A stretch of 35,723 nt of DNA. Source: Victivallales bacterium. Lineage in GTDB: Bacteria; Verrucomicrobiota; Lentisphaeria; Oligosphaerales; Lenti-02. The translations under genes and the position numbers were made by a program. The first letter of the stretch is position 1, and each line of letters opens with the position of its first letter. This document shows positions 8,464 through 16,968 of the stretch, piece by piece. Location of the stretch: positions 1-35,723 of the forward strand of contig QKCY01000034.1 in NCBI GenBank assembly GCA_003245525.1, read 5' to 3'. Below the pieces are notes generated by a model. That model did no database searches, had not been told where the DNA came from, and worked only from the letters and a program-made list of their open reading frames with translations.

Positions 8464-9939
8464 TTAGGCCTCGAACCACCCGACGGGACCGGGGGCGAGA
8501 TTGATGTTGATCTGCTTCACTTCGGTGTAGCCATCGAGGCCGAAGGTGCCCAGATCGCGGCCGATGCCGCTCTGCTTGTAGCCGCCCCAGGGGGCCTCGT
8601 TGTAGGTGGGATGGTAGGCGTTGATCCAGGTGATGCCCGCGCGCAGTTTCTTGATGAAGCGCAGGGCGCGCGCGCCGTCGTTGGTGAAGACGCCGCCCGC
8701 CAGGCCGTAGATGGTATGGTTCGCCAGGGCGATGGCGTCCGCCTCGTCGGTGAACTTCTGGACGGCGAGGACCGGGCCGAAGATCTCCTCCTGCACGATG
8801 CGCATGTCGGGCGTCGTGTCGGCGAAGATGGTGGGGGCGATGAAGAAGCCTTCGCCGAGGCCATTCTCGGTGAGCCGATGGCCGCCGCACTTGAGGGTGG
8901 CCCCTTCGGCCTTGCCGATCTTGATGTAGCTGAGCACCTTCTCCATGTGGGCCTCGGAGATCATGGCACCCATCTCGACGCCCTCGCTGTCGCCCGGGGC
9001 GACCCGGATCTGCTTCGCGCGTTCCACCAGGCGCTCCACGAACTGGTCGTGGATGCTGGCCTGGAGGAGGAGGCGGGAGCCGGCGGAGCAGACCTGCCCC
9101 TGGTTGGCGAAGATGGCGAAGAGCGCCCAGTCCACCGCCGTTTCCAGGTCGGCGTCCTCGAACACCACACAGGGCGACTTGCCGCCCAGTTCGAGGGAGA
9201 TCTTCTTGAGGTTGCCGGTGGCGGCGGTCATGATCGCCCGGCCAGTCTTGGTGCCGCCAGTGAAGGCGATCTTGTCGATGTCCATGTGTTCCGCGATACG
9301 GGCTCCGACCACCGGGCCAGCACCGAGGACGAGGTTGGCCACGCCCTTGGGGAAACCCGCTTCCTCGATCAGTTCGAAGAGCCGGATCGCGGTGAGCGGG
9401 GTCAGTTCGGAGGGCTTGAAGACGATGCTGTTCCCGGCCGCGAGGGCGGGGGCGATCTTCCAGGTGGCCATGAGGAGTGGGTAGTTCCACGGCACGATCA
9501 GGCCGCAGACGCCGACCGGCTCGCGCACGACCATGGCCTGCATGGGATCGGCCACCTCGTAGGTCTGGCCGGTGGGCTTGGTGATGAGCCCCGCGTAGTA
9601 GCGCAGGCAGGCGGCGGTGTCGGCGACGTCGTAGGCGGTTTCGCGCAGGGGCTTGCCGTTGTCGCTGGTTTCCAGGGCGCCCAGTTCCTCGCCGTTGGCC
9701 TCGACCAGATCGGCGAGCTTGAAGAGGAGGGCGGCGCGGGCTCCCGCCGGGGTGGTGCCCCAGGGGCCTTCGTCGAAGGCCTGGCGGGCGGCGGCCACGG
9801 CCCGGTCCACGTCCGCGGCCGTGCCTTCGGTGACCGTGGCCAGCACGCGGCCGGTGGCGGGGTTGATGGTGTCGCGGGTCTGGCCGGATGCCGACACCAC
9901 CCATTCGCCGTCGATGTACATCTTCTTCACGTCGTTCAT
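8464..9939 (-). CDS. NAD(P)-dependent aldehyde dehydrogenase (BetB/PuuC/PatD type)
   Basis: The product has 491 residues, the standard length for this family. Catalytic residues are visible: Cys284 in NQGQVCSAGSR, Glu250 in LELGGK, Asn152 in PWNYP, and the cofactor Lys175 in FKPSE. Family relatives oxidise betaine aldehyde, gamma-glutamyl-aminobutyraldehyde or 4-aminobutanal. Within this cluster the expected substrate is 4-aminobutanal (giving GABA), perhaps also succinate semialdehyde. The start is supported by a perfect AGGAGG at 9946-9951, 6 bases upstream. It follows the Fe-ADH gene by 33 bases. An ALDH beside an Fe-ADH also resembles the Bacillus gbsAB choline-oxidation pair, but the surrounding aminotransferases and agmatine genes favour polyamine breakdown. 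Confidence 0.93.
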   Translation of the reverse strand: MNDVKKMYIDGEWVVSASGQTRDTINPATGRVLATVTEGTAADVDRAVAAARQAFDEGPWGTTPAGARAALLFKLADLVEANGEELGALETSDNGKPLRETAYDVADTAACLRYYAGLITKPTGQTYEVADPMQAMVVREPVGVCGLIVPWNYPLLMATWKIAPALAAGNSIVFKPSELTPLTAIRLFELIEEAGFPKGVANLVLGAGPVVGARIAEHMDIDKIAFTGGTKTGRAIMTAATGNLKKISLELGGKSPCVVFEDADLETAVDWALFAIFANQGQVCSAGSRLLLQASIHDQFVERLVERAKQIRVAPGDSEGVEMGAMISEAHMEKVLSYIKIGKAEGATLKCGGHRLTENGLGEGFFIAPTIFADTTPDMRIVQEEIFGPVLAVQKFTDEADAIALANHTIYGLAGGVFTNDGARALRFIKKLRAGITWINAYHPTYNEAPWGGYKQSGIGRDLGTFGLDGYTEVKQININLAPGPVGWFEA

Positions 9940-9972
9940 GGTAGGCCTCCTAGTTAGGTCGTGGCATGCCGA

Positions 9973-11103
9973 TCACACGCCGTCGAATGCTTCGCGGTAG
10001 ATGCGGCGGGCCTCGTCGAGCCCGATGGGATTCGGGTTCACGTCGAGCAGACGCCGCACGCCCAGCACGTTCTGGGACATGGTTTCGAGATCGTCTTCCG
10101 GAATTCCCGCCGCGGCGAGCGACAGGGGCAGGTTGAGTTGGGCCTGCAAGGCCCGGACCGCCGGGACGAAGGCGGCGGGATCGCGGGTACCGCAGAAGGC
10201 TTCCGCCAAGTCGGCGAAACGCTCCTCGTTGCCCGCGAGGTTGTGCCGGAACACGGGGGCGAACATGAGACTGTTGGCCAGTCCGTGGGGCACGTGGTGC
10301 ATCCCCCCCAGGGGGTAGGCGAAGGCATGCACGGCGGTGACGCTCGCGTTGCCGAAGGCCAGTCCCGCATAGAGGCTGGCGGTGAGCATACCCTCGCGCG
10401 CCGCCGTGTCGGCGGGCTGCCGGAACGCCTGGAGCAGGTGGGTGGCGATGAGCCGCACCGCCGCCAAGGCCATGAGGTCGCTGTAGGGATTGCGCTTGCG
10501 CGACAGATAGGCCTCGGTGGCGTGGCAGAAGGCGTCCATGCCGGTGATCGCCGTCACCGAGGGGGGCATACTGATGGTGAGCGCGGGAATCAGAAAGGCA
10601 TAGTCCGGGATGATCTCCGTCGAGCAGACCGCGCCCTTCATCTGGGTCTCGGTGTTGGTCAGGATGGAGTACTCGGTCACCTCGCTGCCGGTCCCGGCCG
10701 TGGTGGGGATGAGAACGAGGGGGATATCCCGCCGCTTCACCAAGTCGGCCCCCACCAAGTCCGCGGCGGAACCGGACTGCGTGGCCAGTACCGCCACCAC
10801 CTTGGCGGCGTCGAGGGGGCTGCCACCCCCAATCCCGATCACGCAGTCGGCGGCGAAGGCGCGGGCCTGGGTGGCCATCTCGTCCACCTGCTGGATGGTG
10901 GGGTCGGCCTTGGTTTCCGCGTAGACTTCGACGGCACGTCCGGGGGAGACGGCCGCGAGAATCCCGGCGAACCCGTCCGTGCGCGAGACATGGGGACCGG
11001 TCACGATGAAAATCCGGCTCACCCCCCGGCGGTCGAGGCTGGCGGCCAGCTTGGCGAGGGCCCCCTCGCCGCCGTGGATTTCGGGCATGCGTCTAAGGTA
11101 CAT
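9973..11103 (-). CDS. Iron-containing (group III) alcohol dehydrogenase
   Basis: The product has 376 residues, typical of the family. Visible features are the NAD(P)-binding GGGSPLDAAK (92-101), TTAGTGSEVT (134-143), and metal ligands Asp190, His194, His259 and His273 in GMDAFCHATEA, TAVHAFAYPLGG and VPHGL. These are spaced almost as in FucO. The likely reaction is reversible alcohol/aldehyde oxidoreduction. In this operon the best candidate is succinate semialdehyde to 4-hydroxybutyrate, or reduction of an aminoaldehyde; the sequence alone does not fix the substrate. It starts 2 bases after the gabT-like stop, implying translational coupling. An internal Met6 is a possible alternative start, since no strong ribosome-binding site precedes either. 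Confidence 0.92.
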   Translation of the reverse strand: MYLRRMPEIHGGEGALAKLAASLDRRGVSRIFIVTGPHVSRTDGFAGILAAVSPGRAVEVYAETKADPTIQQVDEMATQARAFAADCVIGIGGGSPLDAAKVVAVLATQSGSAADLVGADLVKRRDIPLVLIPTTAGTGSEVTEYSILTNTETQMKGAVCSTEIIPDYAFLIPALTISMPPSVTAITGMDAFCHATEAYLSRKRNPYSDLMALAAVRLIATHLLQAFRQPADTAAREGMLTASLYAGLAFGNASVTAVHAFAYPLGGMHHVPHGLANSLMFAPVFRHNLAGNEERFADLAEAFCGTRDPAAFVPAVRALQAQLNLPLSLAAAGIPEDDLETMSQNVLGVRRLLDVNPNPIGLDEARRIYREAFDGV

Positions 11104-11105
11104 GG

Positions 11106-12371
11106 CTAGTAGCCCGCCGCTTCCAAGGCTTCGGCGAAGATGCCCAGGCCCCGGTCGATCTCTTCGGCCGTGACCACGAGCGGGGGAATCCAGCGCAGCA
11201 CGTTGCGGCGCAGGCCGCAGGAGAGGAGCAGGAGGTCGCGGGCGTAGACTTCCTTGAGGATGTCCCGCATCTTGTCCGGGTCCGGCTTGTCGTCGTTCAT
11301 GATCTCGACGCCGACCATCAGGCCCCGCCCGCGGATATCGCCGATCACGGGGTATTTCGCCTGGAGCTTGCGCAGGCCGGCCACGAGCTGCTTGCCGCGG
11401 GCCGCCGCGTTGTGGGCCAGCTTCTCGCCGAGAACCACGTCGATGGTGGCGGCGGCGGCGGCGGCGGGGATGGGACCGCCGCTATAGGTGCCGCCGTGGG
11501 AACCGGCGATCCATTTCTTGCCCAGCTCGCCCCGGTAGGCGATGCCGGAGATGGGCAGCCCCGAGCCCATGCCTTTGGCCATGGTCATGATGTCGGGGGT
11601 GACGCCGTCGTACTCGTGGGAGAAGAGCTTGCCGGTCCGGCCGAAGCCCGTCTGCACCTCGTCCACGACGAGCAGGATGCCATGCCGGTCGCAGATCTCG
11701 CGCAGGCCCTTGAGATAGCCCTTGGCCAGCGGGATGTAGCCGCCTTCGCCCAGTACCGGCTCGACCACCACCGCCGCCGTTTCCTCGGGAGCGGTGCAGG
11801 TGTTCAGCAACTTCTCGAACTCGGCCAGCGCATAGGCCGCTTCCGCCGCTTCCGACCGACCGGAGGCGAAGGCGTAGGGGTAGGGGGCCACGTAGATGCC
11901 AGCGGGCAGGTTGGGGTACTTCAGCCGGTAGCCGGTCTTGCTGGTGGTCATGGCCATGGCCAGGTGGGTCCGGCCATGGAAGCTACCATGCAGCACGACG
12001 ACGTTCGCCTTGCCGGTGGCATGCTTGGCCAGTTTCACGGCGGCTTCGACGGACTCCGCGCCGCTGCTGGCGAAGAAGTAGGTGTCGAGGGCGGCCGGAA
12101 CCACCCGCTTGAGCTGCTGGCAGAGGCGGCCAAGGCTCTCGTTGTAGACGCAGTTGATCTGGGTGAAGATCAGCTTTTCCGCCTGCTCCTTGATGGCCGC
12201 GACCACCTTGGGATGGCAATGGCCCGTGCTGTTCACGCCGATGCCGCTGGTGAAGTCGAGCAGGGTCCGGCCGGTGGTGGTGTACAGCTCGCAGCCTCGG
12301 CCGGAACTGACGATGTGGTTGGTGGAGTGGGTGTAGACGCTCGACAGGGGATCGAATTCGCAGAAGTTCAT
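11106..12371 (-). CDS. gabT: Class III aminotransferase, GABA aminotransferase-like
   Basis: The product has 421 residues and a fold-type I PLP enzyme signature. Asp237 sits in LLVVDEVQTGFGRTG and the Schiff-base lysine is Lys266 in TMAKGMGSG. The overall pattern (SSGAESVEAAVKLAK, HGSFHGRTH, GGTYSGGP) is that of 4-aminobutyrate aminotransferases. It would convert GABA plus 2-oxoglutarate to succinate semialdehyde plus glutamate. The start codon overlaps the stop of agmatine deiminase in an ATGA arrangement (12368-12371). Acetylornithine or other omega-amino acid aminotransferase activity cannot be excluded, but GABA is the logical intermediate of this operon. The symbol is assigned by family and context. 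Confidence 0.85.
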   Translation of the reverse strand: MNFCEFDPLSSVYTHSTNHIVSSGRGCELYTTTGRTLLDFTSGIGVNSTGHCHPKVVAAIKEQAEKLIFTQINCVYNESLGRLCQQLKRVVPAALDTYFFASSGAESVEAAVKLAKHATGKANVVVLHGSFHGRTHLAMAMTTSKTGYRLKYPNLPAGIYVAPYPYAFASGRSEAAEAAYALAEFEKLLNTCTAPEETAAVVVEPVLGEGGYIPLAKGYLKGLREICDRHGILLVVDEVQTGFGRTGKLFSHEYDGVTPDIMTMAKGMGSGLPISGIAYRGELGKKWIAGSHGGTYSGGPIPAAAAAATIDVVLGEKLAHNAAARGKQLVAGLRKLQAKYPVIGDIRGRGLMVGVEIMNDDKPDPDKMRDILKEVYARDLLLLSCGLRRNVLRWIPPLVVTAEEIDRGLGIFAEALEAAGY

Positions 12372-13432
12372 TTTCGGTTTCCGGGAAAGGAAGACTCACA
12401 TGCTGGCTGCTGCTGGGTTACGCAATGCACGCCCCCACCGCCGTAGAACACAGCGGCGGCTTCGGGCATGCCGACAATCTCGCGGGTTGGGAACAGGGTT
12501 TGGAAGATGGCCATCGCCTCTTCGTCCGCCCGCTCGTCGAAGAGGGGCACGAAAATGGCGTTGTTGGCCATGTAGAAGTTGACGTAGCTGCTGGAGATGC
12601 GGCGGGTGCCCTCGTACCACCGCTCGGGCTGGGTCATCCGCACCACCTCGATCCGGCGGCCCTGGGCGTCCGTCGTGTTCTCAAGCAGCTGGATGTTGCG
12701 CTCGAAGCGTTCGTAGTTGGGGTCGTCGGGATTGCTGGTGGAGAGGTGCATGACCCGGCCAGGGGAGATGAAGCTGGCGACCACGTCGATGTGGCCTCCG
12801 GTCTCGTCCTGCTCGTAGCCGCGGTCGAGCCAGACCACCTTCTCGGCTCCGAGGTAGTCGCAGAGGATGCGTTCCGCCTCGCGGATGCCGAGCTCGGGAT
12901 TGCGGTGCGGATCGAGGAGGGTAGAGCGGGTGCAGAGCACCGTGCCTTCGCCGTCCACATGCACCGCGCCGCCTTCGTTCATGATCGGAGCGGCAAAACA
13001 GGGGATGTCCAACACTTGGCAGACCCGGCGCGCCAGCTCCTTGTCCTTCTCCCAGTTGGCATACTCCAGCTCGCCCCAGCCGTTGAAGCGCCAGTTGACG
13101 CCGGCCAGGTCGCCGTTGCCGTTGACCAGGAAGGAGGGGCAGGTGTCGCGGGTCCAGGCATCGTCGATGGGGCAGGGCACGAACTCCACGCTGCTGCCGC
13201 AGAAGCGGGCGGCTTCGAGGCGGGCCCCCTGGGGGACCAGCATCTTGACCGGCTCGAACTCGCTGATGGAGTTGGCCAGGGTCGCGATGGAGTGCTTGGC
13301 CTCGCGGTGGTGTCCGCGCCAGGCGATGGCGTCGTGGGGCCAGGCCATCCAGCAGGCCTCGTGGGGGTGCCATTCGGCCGGCATGCGGAAACCCATCTCG
13401 CGCGGAGTGACGATGCGTTCTTCGGTAAACAT
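12368..13432 (-). CDS. aguA: Agmatine deiminase
   Basis: The product has 354 residues, the normal AguA length, and belongs to the peptidylarginine-deiminase-like guanidino-group modifying superfamily. Visible motifs are the DDAWTRDTCPSFLV block (90-103), Glu153 in MNEGGAVHVDGEGT, His214 in TGGHID, and catalytic Cys337 in GGGGVHCVTQQQP. The enzyme hydrolyses agmatine to N-carbamoylputrescine and ammonia in the cytoplasm. The next upstream gene is the amidase that uses this product, separated by 6 bases, and the downstream aminotransferase overlaps by 4 bases. Both facts strongly support the call. Confidence 0.95.
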   Translation of the reverse strand: MFTEERIVTPREMGFRMPAEWHPHEACWMAWPHDAIAWRGHHREAKHSIATLANSISEFEPVKMLVPQGARLEAARFCGSSVEFVPCPIDDAWTRDTCPSFLVNGNGDLAGVNWRFNGWGELEYANWEKDKELARRVCQVLDIPCFAAPIMNEGGAVHVDGEGTVLCTRSTLLDPHRNPELGIREAERILCDYLGAEKVVWLDRGYEQDETGGHIDVVASFISPGRVMHLSTSNPDDPNYERFERNIQLLENTTDAQGRRIEVVRMTQPERWYEGTRRISSSYVNFYMANNAIFVPLFDERADEEAMAIFQTLFPTREIVGMPEAAAVFYGGGGVHCVTQQQPACESSFPGNRK

Positions 13433-13438
13433 ACGGGC

Positions 13439-14299
13439 TCAGAATTCCATGATTCGCGCATAGAGTTCGGGACGTCGGTCCCGGAACAGGCCCCAGGCTG
13501 CGCGTTCGTTGCGGTTGCGTTCCAGGTCAAGCGACGCATACAGGATGCGTTCTTCGGCGGGGCCTGCCTGATCCAGGAACTGGGCACGGGAACCGGCGAT
13601 GAAGCTGTTCCCGTAAAAGGTCATCTCGATGCCGCTCTGCCGTTCGGTGCCGACGCGGTTGGCGGCGACCACCGGGACCATGTTGGCCCCGGCATGCCCC
13701 AACTGCGTCCGCCGCCAGTGCTCGCTGCTGTCCAGCGAGGCATCCTGCGGCTCGGAACCGATGGCGGTGGGATAGAACAGGATCTCCGCCCCCATCAGGA
13801 CCATGCACCGGGCGGCTTCCGGCGACCACTGGTCCCAACAGATGCCGACGCCAATGCAGCCGTAGGCGGTCTGCCAGACCTTCAGCCCGCCGTCGCCGGG
13901 GGAGAAGTAGAACTTCTCCTCGTAGCCCGGTCCCTGCGGGATATGGGTCTTGCGGTAGACACCCAGGGTGCGGCCGTCGGCGTCGATCACGGCCACGGAG
14001 TTGAAGTAGGCGTTGCCGGCGCGCTCGTAGAAGCTGAAGGGCAGCACCACGCCCAGCTCCGCCGCCAGGGCGGCGAAGCGTTCGCGGGCGGGGTGCTCCT
14101 TCCAGGACGTGGCGTAGACGAAGAAGCGCATCTCCTGGGTCTTGCAGAAGTAGTGGCGCTCGAACAGCTCCGGCAGCAGCACGATCTGCGCCCCGTGGGC
14201 GGCGGCTGCCCGGATGGCCTGTTCGGCCCGGTCCCAATTGGCCCGGGCCTCGTTGCCGAAGGCCGACTGGACCGCTGCCACTGTAACTGGAGAGGACAT
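13439..14299 (-). CDS. aguB: N-carbamoylputrescine amidase
   Basis: The product has 286 residues and belongs to the nitrilase superfamily. The Glu-Lys-Cys triad is visible: Glu44 in LLPELFE, Lys117 in YRKTHIPQGPGYEEKFYF, and Cys154 in GICWDQWSPEAAR. The HIPQGPGYEEKFYF and CWDQWSPE blocks are characteristic of AguB. It cleaves N-carbamoylputrescine to putrescine, carbon dioxide and ammonia. The gene sits 15 bases after the putrescine aminotransferase stop, with GAAGGGAAG as a ribosome-binding site, and just before agmatine deiminase. It is therefore the second step of the agmatine route. Confidence 0.95.
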   Translation of the reverse strand: MSSPVTVAAVQSAFGNEARANWDRAEQAIRAAAAHGAQIVLLPELFERHYFCKTQEMRFFVYATSWKEHPARERFAALAAELGVVLPFSFYERAGNAYFNSVAVIDADGRTLGVYRKTHIPQGPGYEEKFYFSPGDGGLKVWQTAYGCIGVGICWDQWSPEAARCMVLMGAEILFYPTAIGSEPQDASLDSSEHWRRTQLGHAGANMVPVVAANRVGTERQSGIEMTFYGNSFIAGSRAQFLDQAGPAEERILYASLDLERNRNERAAWGLFRDRRPELYARIMEF

Positions 14300-14314
14300 G
14301 CGCCTGCTTCCCTT

Positions 14315-15661
14315 CTAGGCCAGTTCCGCCAGGGCCTGGTCGAGCCGGTCGATGGTCTGGTCGAGCAGTTCCATCGGGATATTGAGCGCGGGCTCGATGC
14401 GGATGACCTGGGAGTTGTTCAGGGTGCCGCTGGTGAGCACGCCGCGCCGGAAGAGCCCGGCCACCGTCTGGTAGCCCACCTTGCCGTCGACGAACTCCAT
14501 GCCGATGAGCATGCCCCGGCCGCGAATCCCCGTGAGCAGGTGGGGATACTTGTCCTTGAGCCGGTTCAGCTCGCCCATCATGTAGGCGCCCTTCTCGCGG
14601 GACTGGCGCGGCGTGTCCTCGGTCAGCATCACCTCGATGGCGGCCAACGCAGCCGCACAGGCGACCGGATTGCCGCCGGTCGTGGTGGTGTGCATGAAGG
14701 GATTCGGTTCCAGGCATTTCCAGATCTCCGGGGTGGAGACGAAGCCGCTGCACGGAATGACGCCGCCGCCGAGGGCCTTGCCGAAGCACATGATGTCGGG
14801 CGCGACGTTCCAGCAGTCCACGCCGAACATCTCGCCGAGGCGGCCGAACCCGGTCTGGACCTCGTCCGCGATGAGGAGGACGCCGTAGCGGGTGCACATT
14901 TCGCGCAGGCGGGGCCAGAAATCGTCCGGGGGCACGACGGCCCCGGCCTCGCCCTGGACCGGTTCGGCGATCACGGCGGCGATGCCGTTGCCCACGTGGG
15001 CCGCCTTCATCAGTTCCATCTCCACCGCATCGGCATCGCCGAAGGGAGCGTACTGCACGTTGGCCAGCAACGGCATCAAGGGCTTGCGGAACACCGACTT
15101 GCCCATCATGCTCAGGGAGCCCAGGGACTTGCCGTGGAAGCTGTTGAGCATGGAGATGAAGCCCGACTTGCCGGTGTGGAGCTTGGCCAGCTTCAGGGCA
15201 CCCTCGACAGCCTCGGTGCCGCTGTTGGCGAAGAAGCCGTACTGCAGGTCGCCGGGAGTCAGCTTGGCGAGCACCCGGCCGAGCTGGGCGCGCAGGGGAT
15301 CGAGCATCTCCTGGGAGTACTGGGGCGAGCGGTCGATCTGGGCCTTGGCGGCGGCCACCACCTTGGGATGGCGGACGCCGAGGCTGTAGAGGCCGAAGCC
15401 ACCGAGCATGTCGATGAACTCGCGGCCCAGGGCGTCGCGCAGGATCGAGCCCTGGCCTTCCCACTCGGTGAGCGCGAAGTCGCCCGAGATGGTGGCCGAC
15501 TTGCGGTATTCCAGGAATCCCTTGTTGATGTGGTCGCGGAAATTCTCCACCGTGTGGCTGGCGAGTTTTTCCCGCACGGGCTGGGTCAGTTCGGTGGTGC
15601 CGGAGACGATGCCGTTCATCCACTGGACTTCGGCGAGGGCTTCTGTGACGTTGCGTTCCAT
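14315..15661 (-). CDS. patA: Putrescine aminotransferase-like class III aminotransferase
   Basis: The product has 448 residues. It resembles Escherichia coli PatA (YgjG) across recognisable blocks: FIDMLGGFGLYSLGVRHP, SQEMLDPLRAQLG, FFANSGTEAVEGALKLAK, SFHGKSLGSLS, FRKPLMPLL and HTTTTGGNPVACAAALA. Lys295 in CFGKALGGG would bind PLP and Asp266 in IADEVQTGFGR would pair with its ring nitrogen. The expected reaction is putrescine plus an oxo acid to 4-aminobutanal, which cyclises to 1-pyrroline. It is the first catabolic gene after the transporter block, behind a 226-base hairpin-containing gap, and is followed by the two genes that make putrescine from agmatine. The ribosome-binding site is weak. 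Confidence 0.9.
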   Translation of the reverse strand: MERNVTEALAEVQWMNGIVSGTTELTQPVREKLASHTVENFRDHINKGFLEYRKSATISGDFALTEWEGQGSILRDALGREFIDMLGGFGLYSLGVRHPKVVAAAKAQIDRSPQYSQEMLDPLRAQLGRVLAKLTPGDLQYGFFANSGTEAVEGALKLAKLHTGKSGFISMLNSFHGKSLGSLSMMGKSVFRKPLMPLLANVQYAPFGDADAVEMELMKAAHVGNGIAAVIAEPVQGEAGAVVPPDDFWPRLREMCTRYGVLLIADEVQTGFGRLGEMFGVDCWNVAPDIMCFGKALGGGVIPCSGFVSTPEIWKCLEPNPFMHTTTTGGNPVACAAALAAIEVMLTEDTPRQSREKGAYMMGELNRLKDKYPHLLTGIRGRGMLIGMEFVDGKVGYQTVAGLFRRGVLTSGTLNNSQVIRIEPALNIPMELLDQTIDRLDQALAELA

Positions 15662-15887
15662 GATGGGTCTTTCGCTGTGCGGATTCTCTCCCGGGACCGG
15701 ACACCAAGCGCCCGTCCCGCGCCGCTGTGGCGTGGGTTGGACCGTGGCTGTGTCCGATGCCGGACCTCGGCTGGCGGGGGCTGCCGCCCCGCCTTGCCGG
15801 GAGGGGATCGGGAGTGGGTCTAGCTGTGGCTGCTGCCTGGGGGACGACGGCCGCCGGCCCGGAGACCGGCGGCTGGTTTCGTTCTGC
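15662..15887. promoter_or_regulatory. Hairpin-bearing gap between potD and patA
   Basis: This 226-base gap is far longer than any other inside the cluster. It contains perfect inverted repeats GCCGCCGG/CCGGCGGC at 15850-15873 (8-base loop) and GGCGGGG/CCCCGCC at 15773-15793 (7-base loop), and a distant pair CGGACAC/GTGTCCG at 15698-15704 and 15750-15756. The first stem begins 15 bases after the potD stop on the transcribed strand. It could stabilise the transporter mRNA, partly terminate it, or separate two promoters. No convincing promoter was identified. Confidence 0.45.
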
Positions 15888-16931
15888 CTAGCGGGTCTTC
15901 ACCATTTTCCAGAGTTCGCTGTACATGGCGTTGTTCTTGCCCAGGTCGTTGATGTACTCCAGGCGCTTCTCGGTCTCGGGATCGGGATAGATCGCCGGGT
16001 TCTTGAGGTCGTCGGGAGTGATCATCGGCATGGAGGCCTTGTTCGGGGTGGCGAACTGGTTGAAGTTCGAGAGCTGGGCGCCGACTTCGGGCTCCAGGAT
16101 GAAGTTCATGAACTTCATGGCCAGCTTGGCGTTCGGGGCCTTGGCCGGGATGGCGAGGCTGTCGACCCAGATGACCGTGCCTTCCTTGGGGTTCACGAAG
16201 CCCAGGTTGTCATGCTCGGCCATGGACTGGATGACGTCGCCGTTGTAGGCCATGGCGATATCCACCGTGCCGGCGATCACCTTGTTGCGGCCGCCCACAT
16301 TGCCCTCGAAACCCATGAAGCCGTTCCTCTTCTTGTCGCCGATCATCAGGGTCGCGGCGGCCATGAGTTCCTTCTTGTTCAGGGTGTTGATGGAGTGCCC
16401 CTGGTAGCGCAGGGCGGCACCGATCATCTCCCGCTCGGAGTCGAAGAGCATGAACTTGGTGCCTTCGGCGGGTTCGAAGATGGACTTCCAGGAGGTGATG
16501 GGCTCCTTGAACTTGTCCTTGTTGTAGACGATGCCCACGGTGCCCCACTGCCAGCCCACGGAGTACTTGTTGCCGGGATCGAAGGACGGGTTGACGAAAT
16601 TGTCCTTCAGGTTCTTGATGTTCGGCACGGCCGCGCGGTCGATGGGCTGGAGCAGGCCCAGCTCGATCAGGGAGGGCATGATGAAGTCGGAGGGCACCAC
16701 CAGATCGTACTGGGAGACGCCACCGGCCTGGAGCTTGGCGAGCATTTCCTCGTTGGATTCGTAGAGGCTGACCACCACCTTGCAGTCGAACTTCTTCTCG
16801 AAGGCCGTGATGATCTCCGGATCGATGTACTCGCTCCAGATGTAGAGGTTCAGTTCTTCCTGGGCCAGGGCTCCGGCGGCGAAGAACGCGAAGAGACAGA
16901 AGGCGGACTTCAGGATACTTCTCAGGCGCAT
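15888..16931 (-). CDS. potD: Polyamine ABC transporter substrate-binding protein (PotD/PotF type)
   Basis: The product has 347 residues with a signal peptide ending near ALA-Q (residues 1-23). It is a periplasmic binding protein that delivers polyamine to the PotBC permease. Family blocks are LYIWSEYIDPEI (Trp32, Tyr35), VVPSDF (79-83), LFDSEREMIGAAL (163-175), MAYNGDV and IWVDSLAIP (Trp255, Asp257). The last matches the position where Escherichia coli PotD uses Trp255 and Asp257. Whether it prefers putrescine, spermidine or agmatine cannot be decided by eye; the operon suggests agmatine or putrescine. It lies 37 bases after potC with an AAAGGAAT ribosome-binding site. Confidence 0.94.
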   Translation of the reverse strand: MRLRSILKSAFCLFAFFAAGALAQEELNLYIWSEYIDPEIITAFEKKFDCKVVVSLYESNEEMLAKLQAGGVSQYDLVVPSDFIMPSLIELGLLQPIDRAAVPNIKNLKDNFVNPSFDPGNKYSVGWQWGTVGIVYNKDKFKEPITSWKSIFEPAEGTKFMLFDSEREMIGAALRYQGHSINTLNKKELMAAATLMIGDKKRNGFMGFEGNVGGRNKVIAGTVDIAMAYNGDVIQSMAEHDNLGFVNPKEGTVIWVDSLAIPAKAPNAKLAMKFMNFILEPEVGAQLSNFNQFATPNKASMPMITPDDLKNPAIYPDPETEKRLEYINDLGKNNAMYSELWKMVKTR

Positions 16932-16968
16932 GGACGGATTCCTTTTTGGCTGGGACGGTTGTTTCTAT

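Noticed and set aside
7876-9957. Plus-strand open frame of 693 codons opposite tetR and aldehyde dehydrogenase
   Set aside because: Same composition bias; both minus-strand genes are recognisable with active-site residues.
8464-11103. ALDH plus Fe-ADH as a choline-to-betaine (gbsAB-like) pair
   Set aside because: The family pairing is similar, but there is no choline transporter or sulfatase, and the genes are embedded among agmatine and putrescine genes. It is kept only as a minor alternative.
12425-15823. Plus-strand open frame of 1132 codons antisense to gabT, aguA, aguB and patA
   Set aside because: The minus-strand proteins have intact catalytic motifs and coupled starts and stops; the antisense frame has low-complexity Gly/Ala/Val/Asp/His composition with no family motif. 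It is a shadow caused by high GC at third positions.
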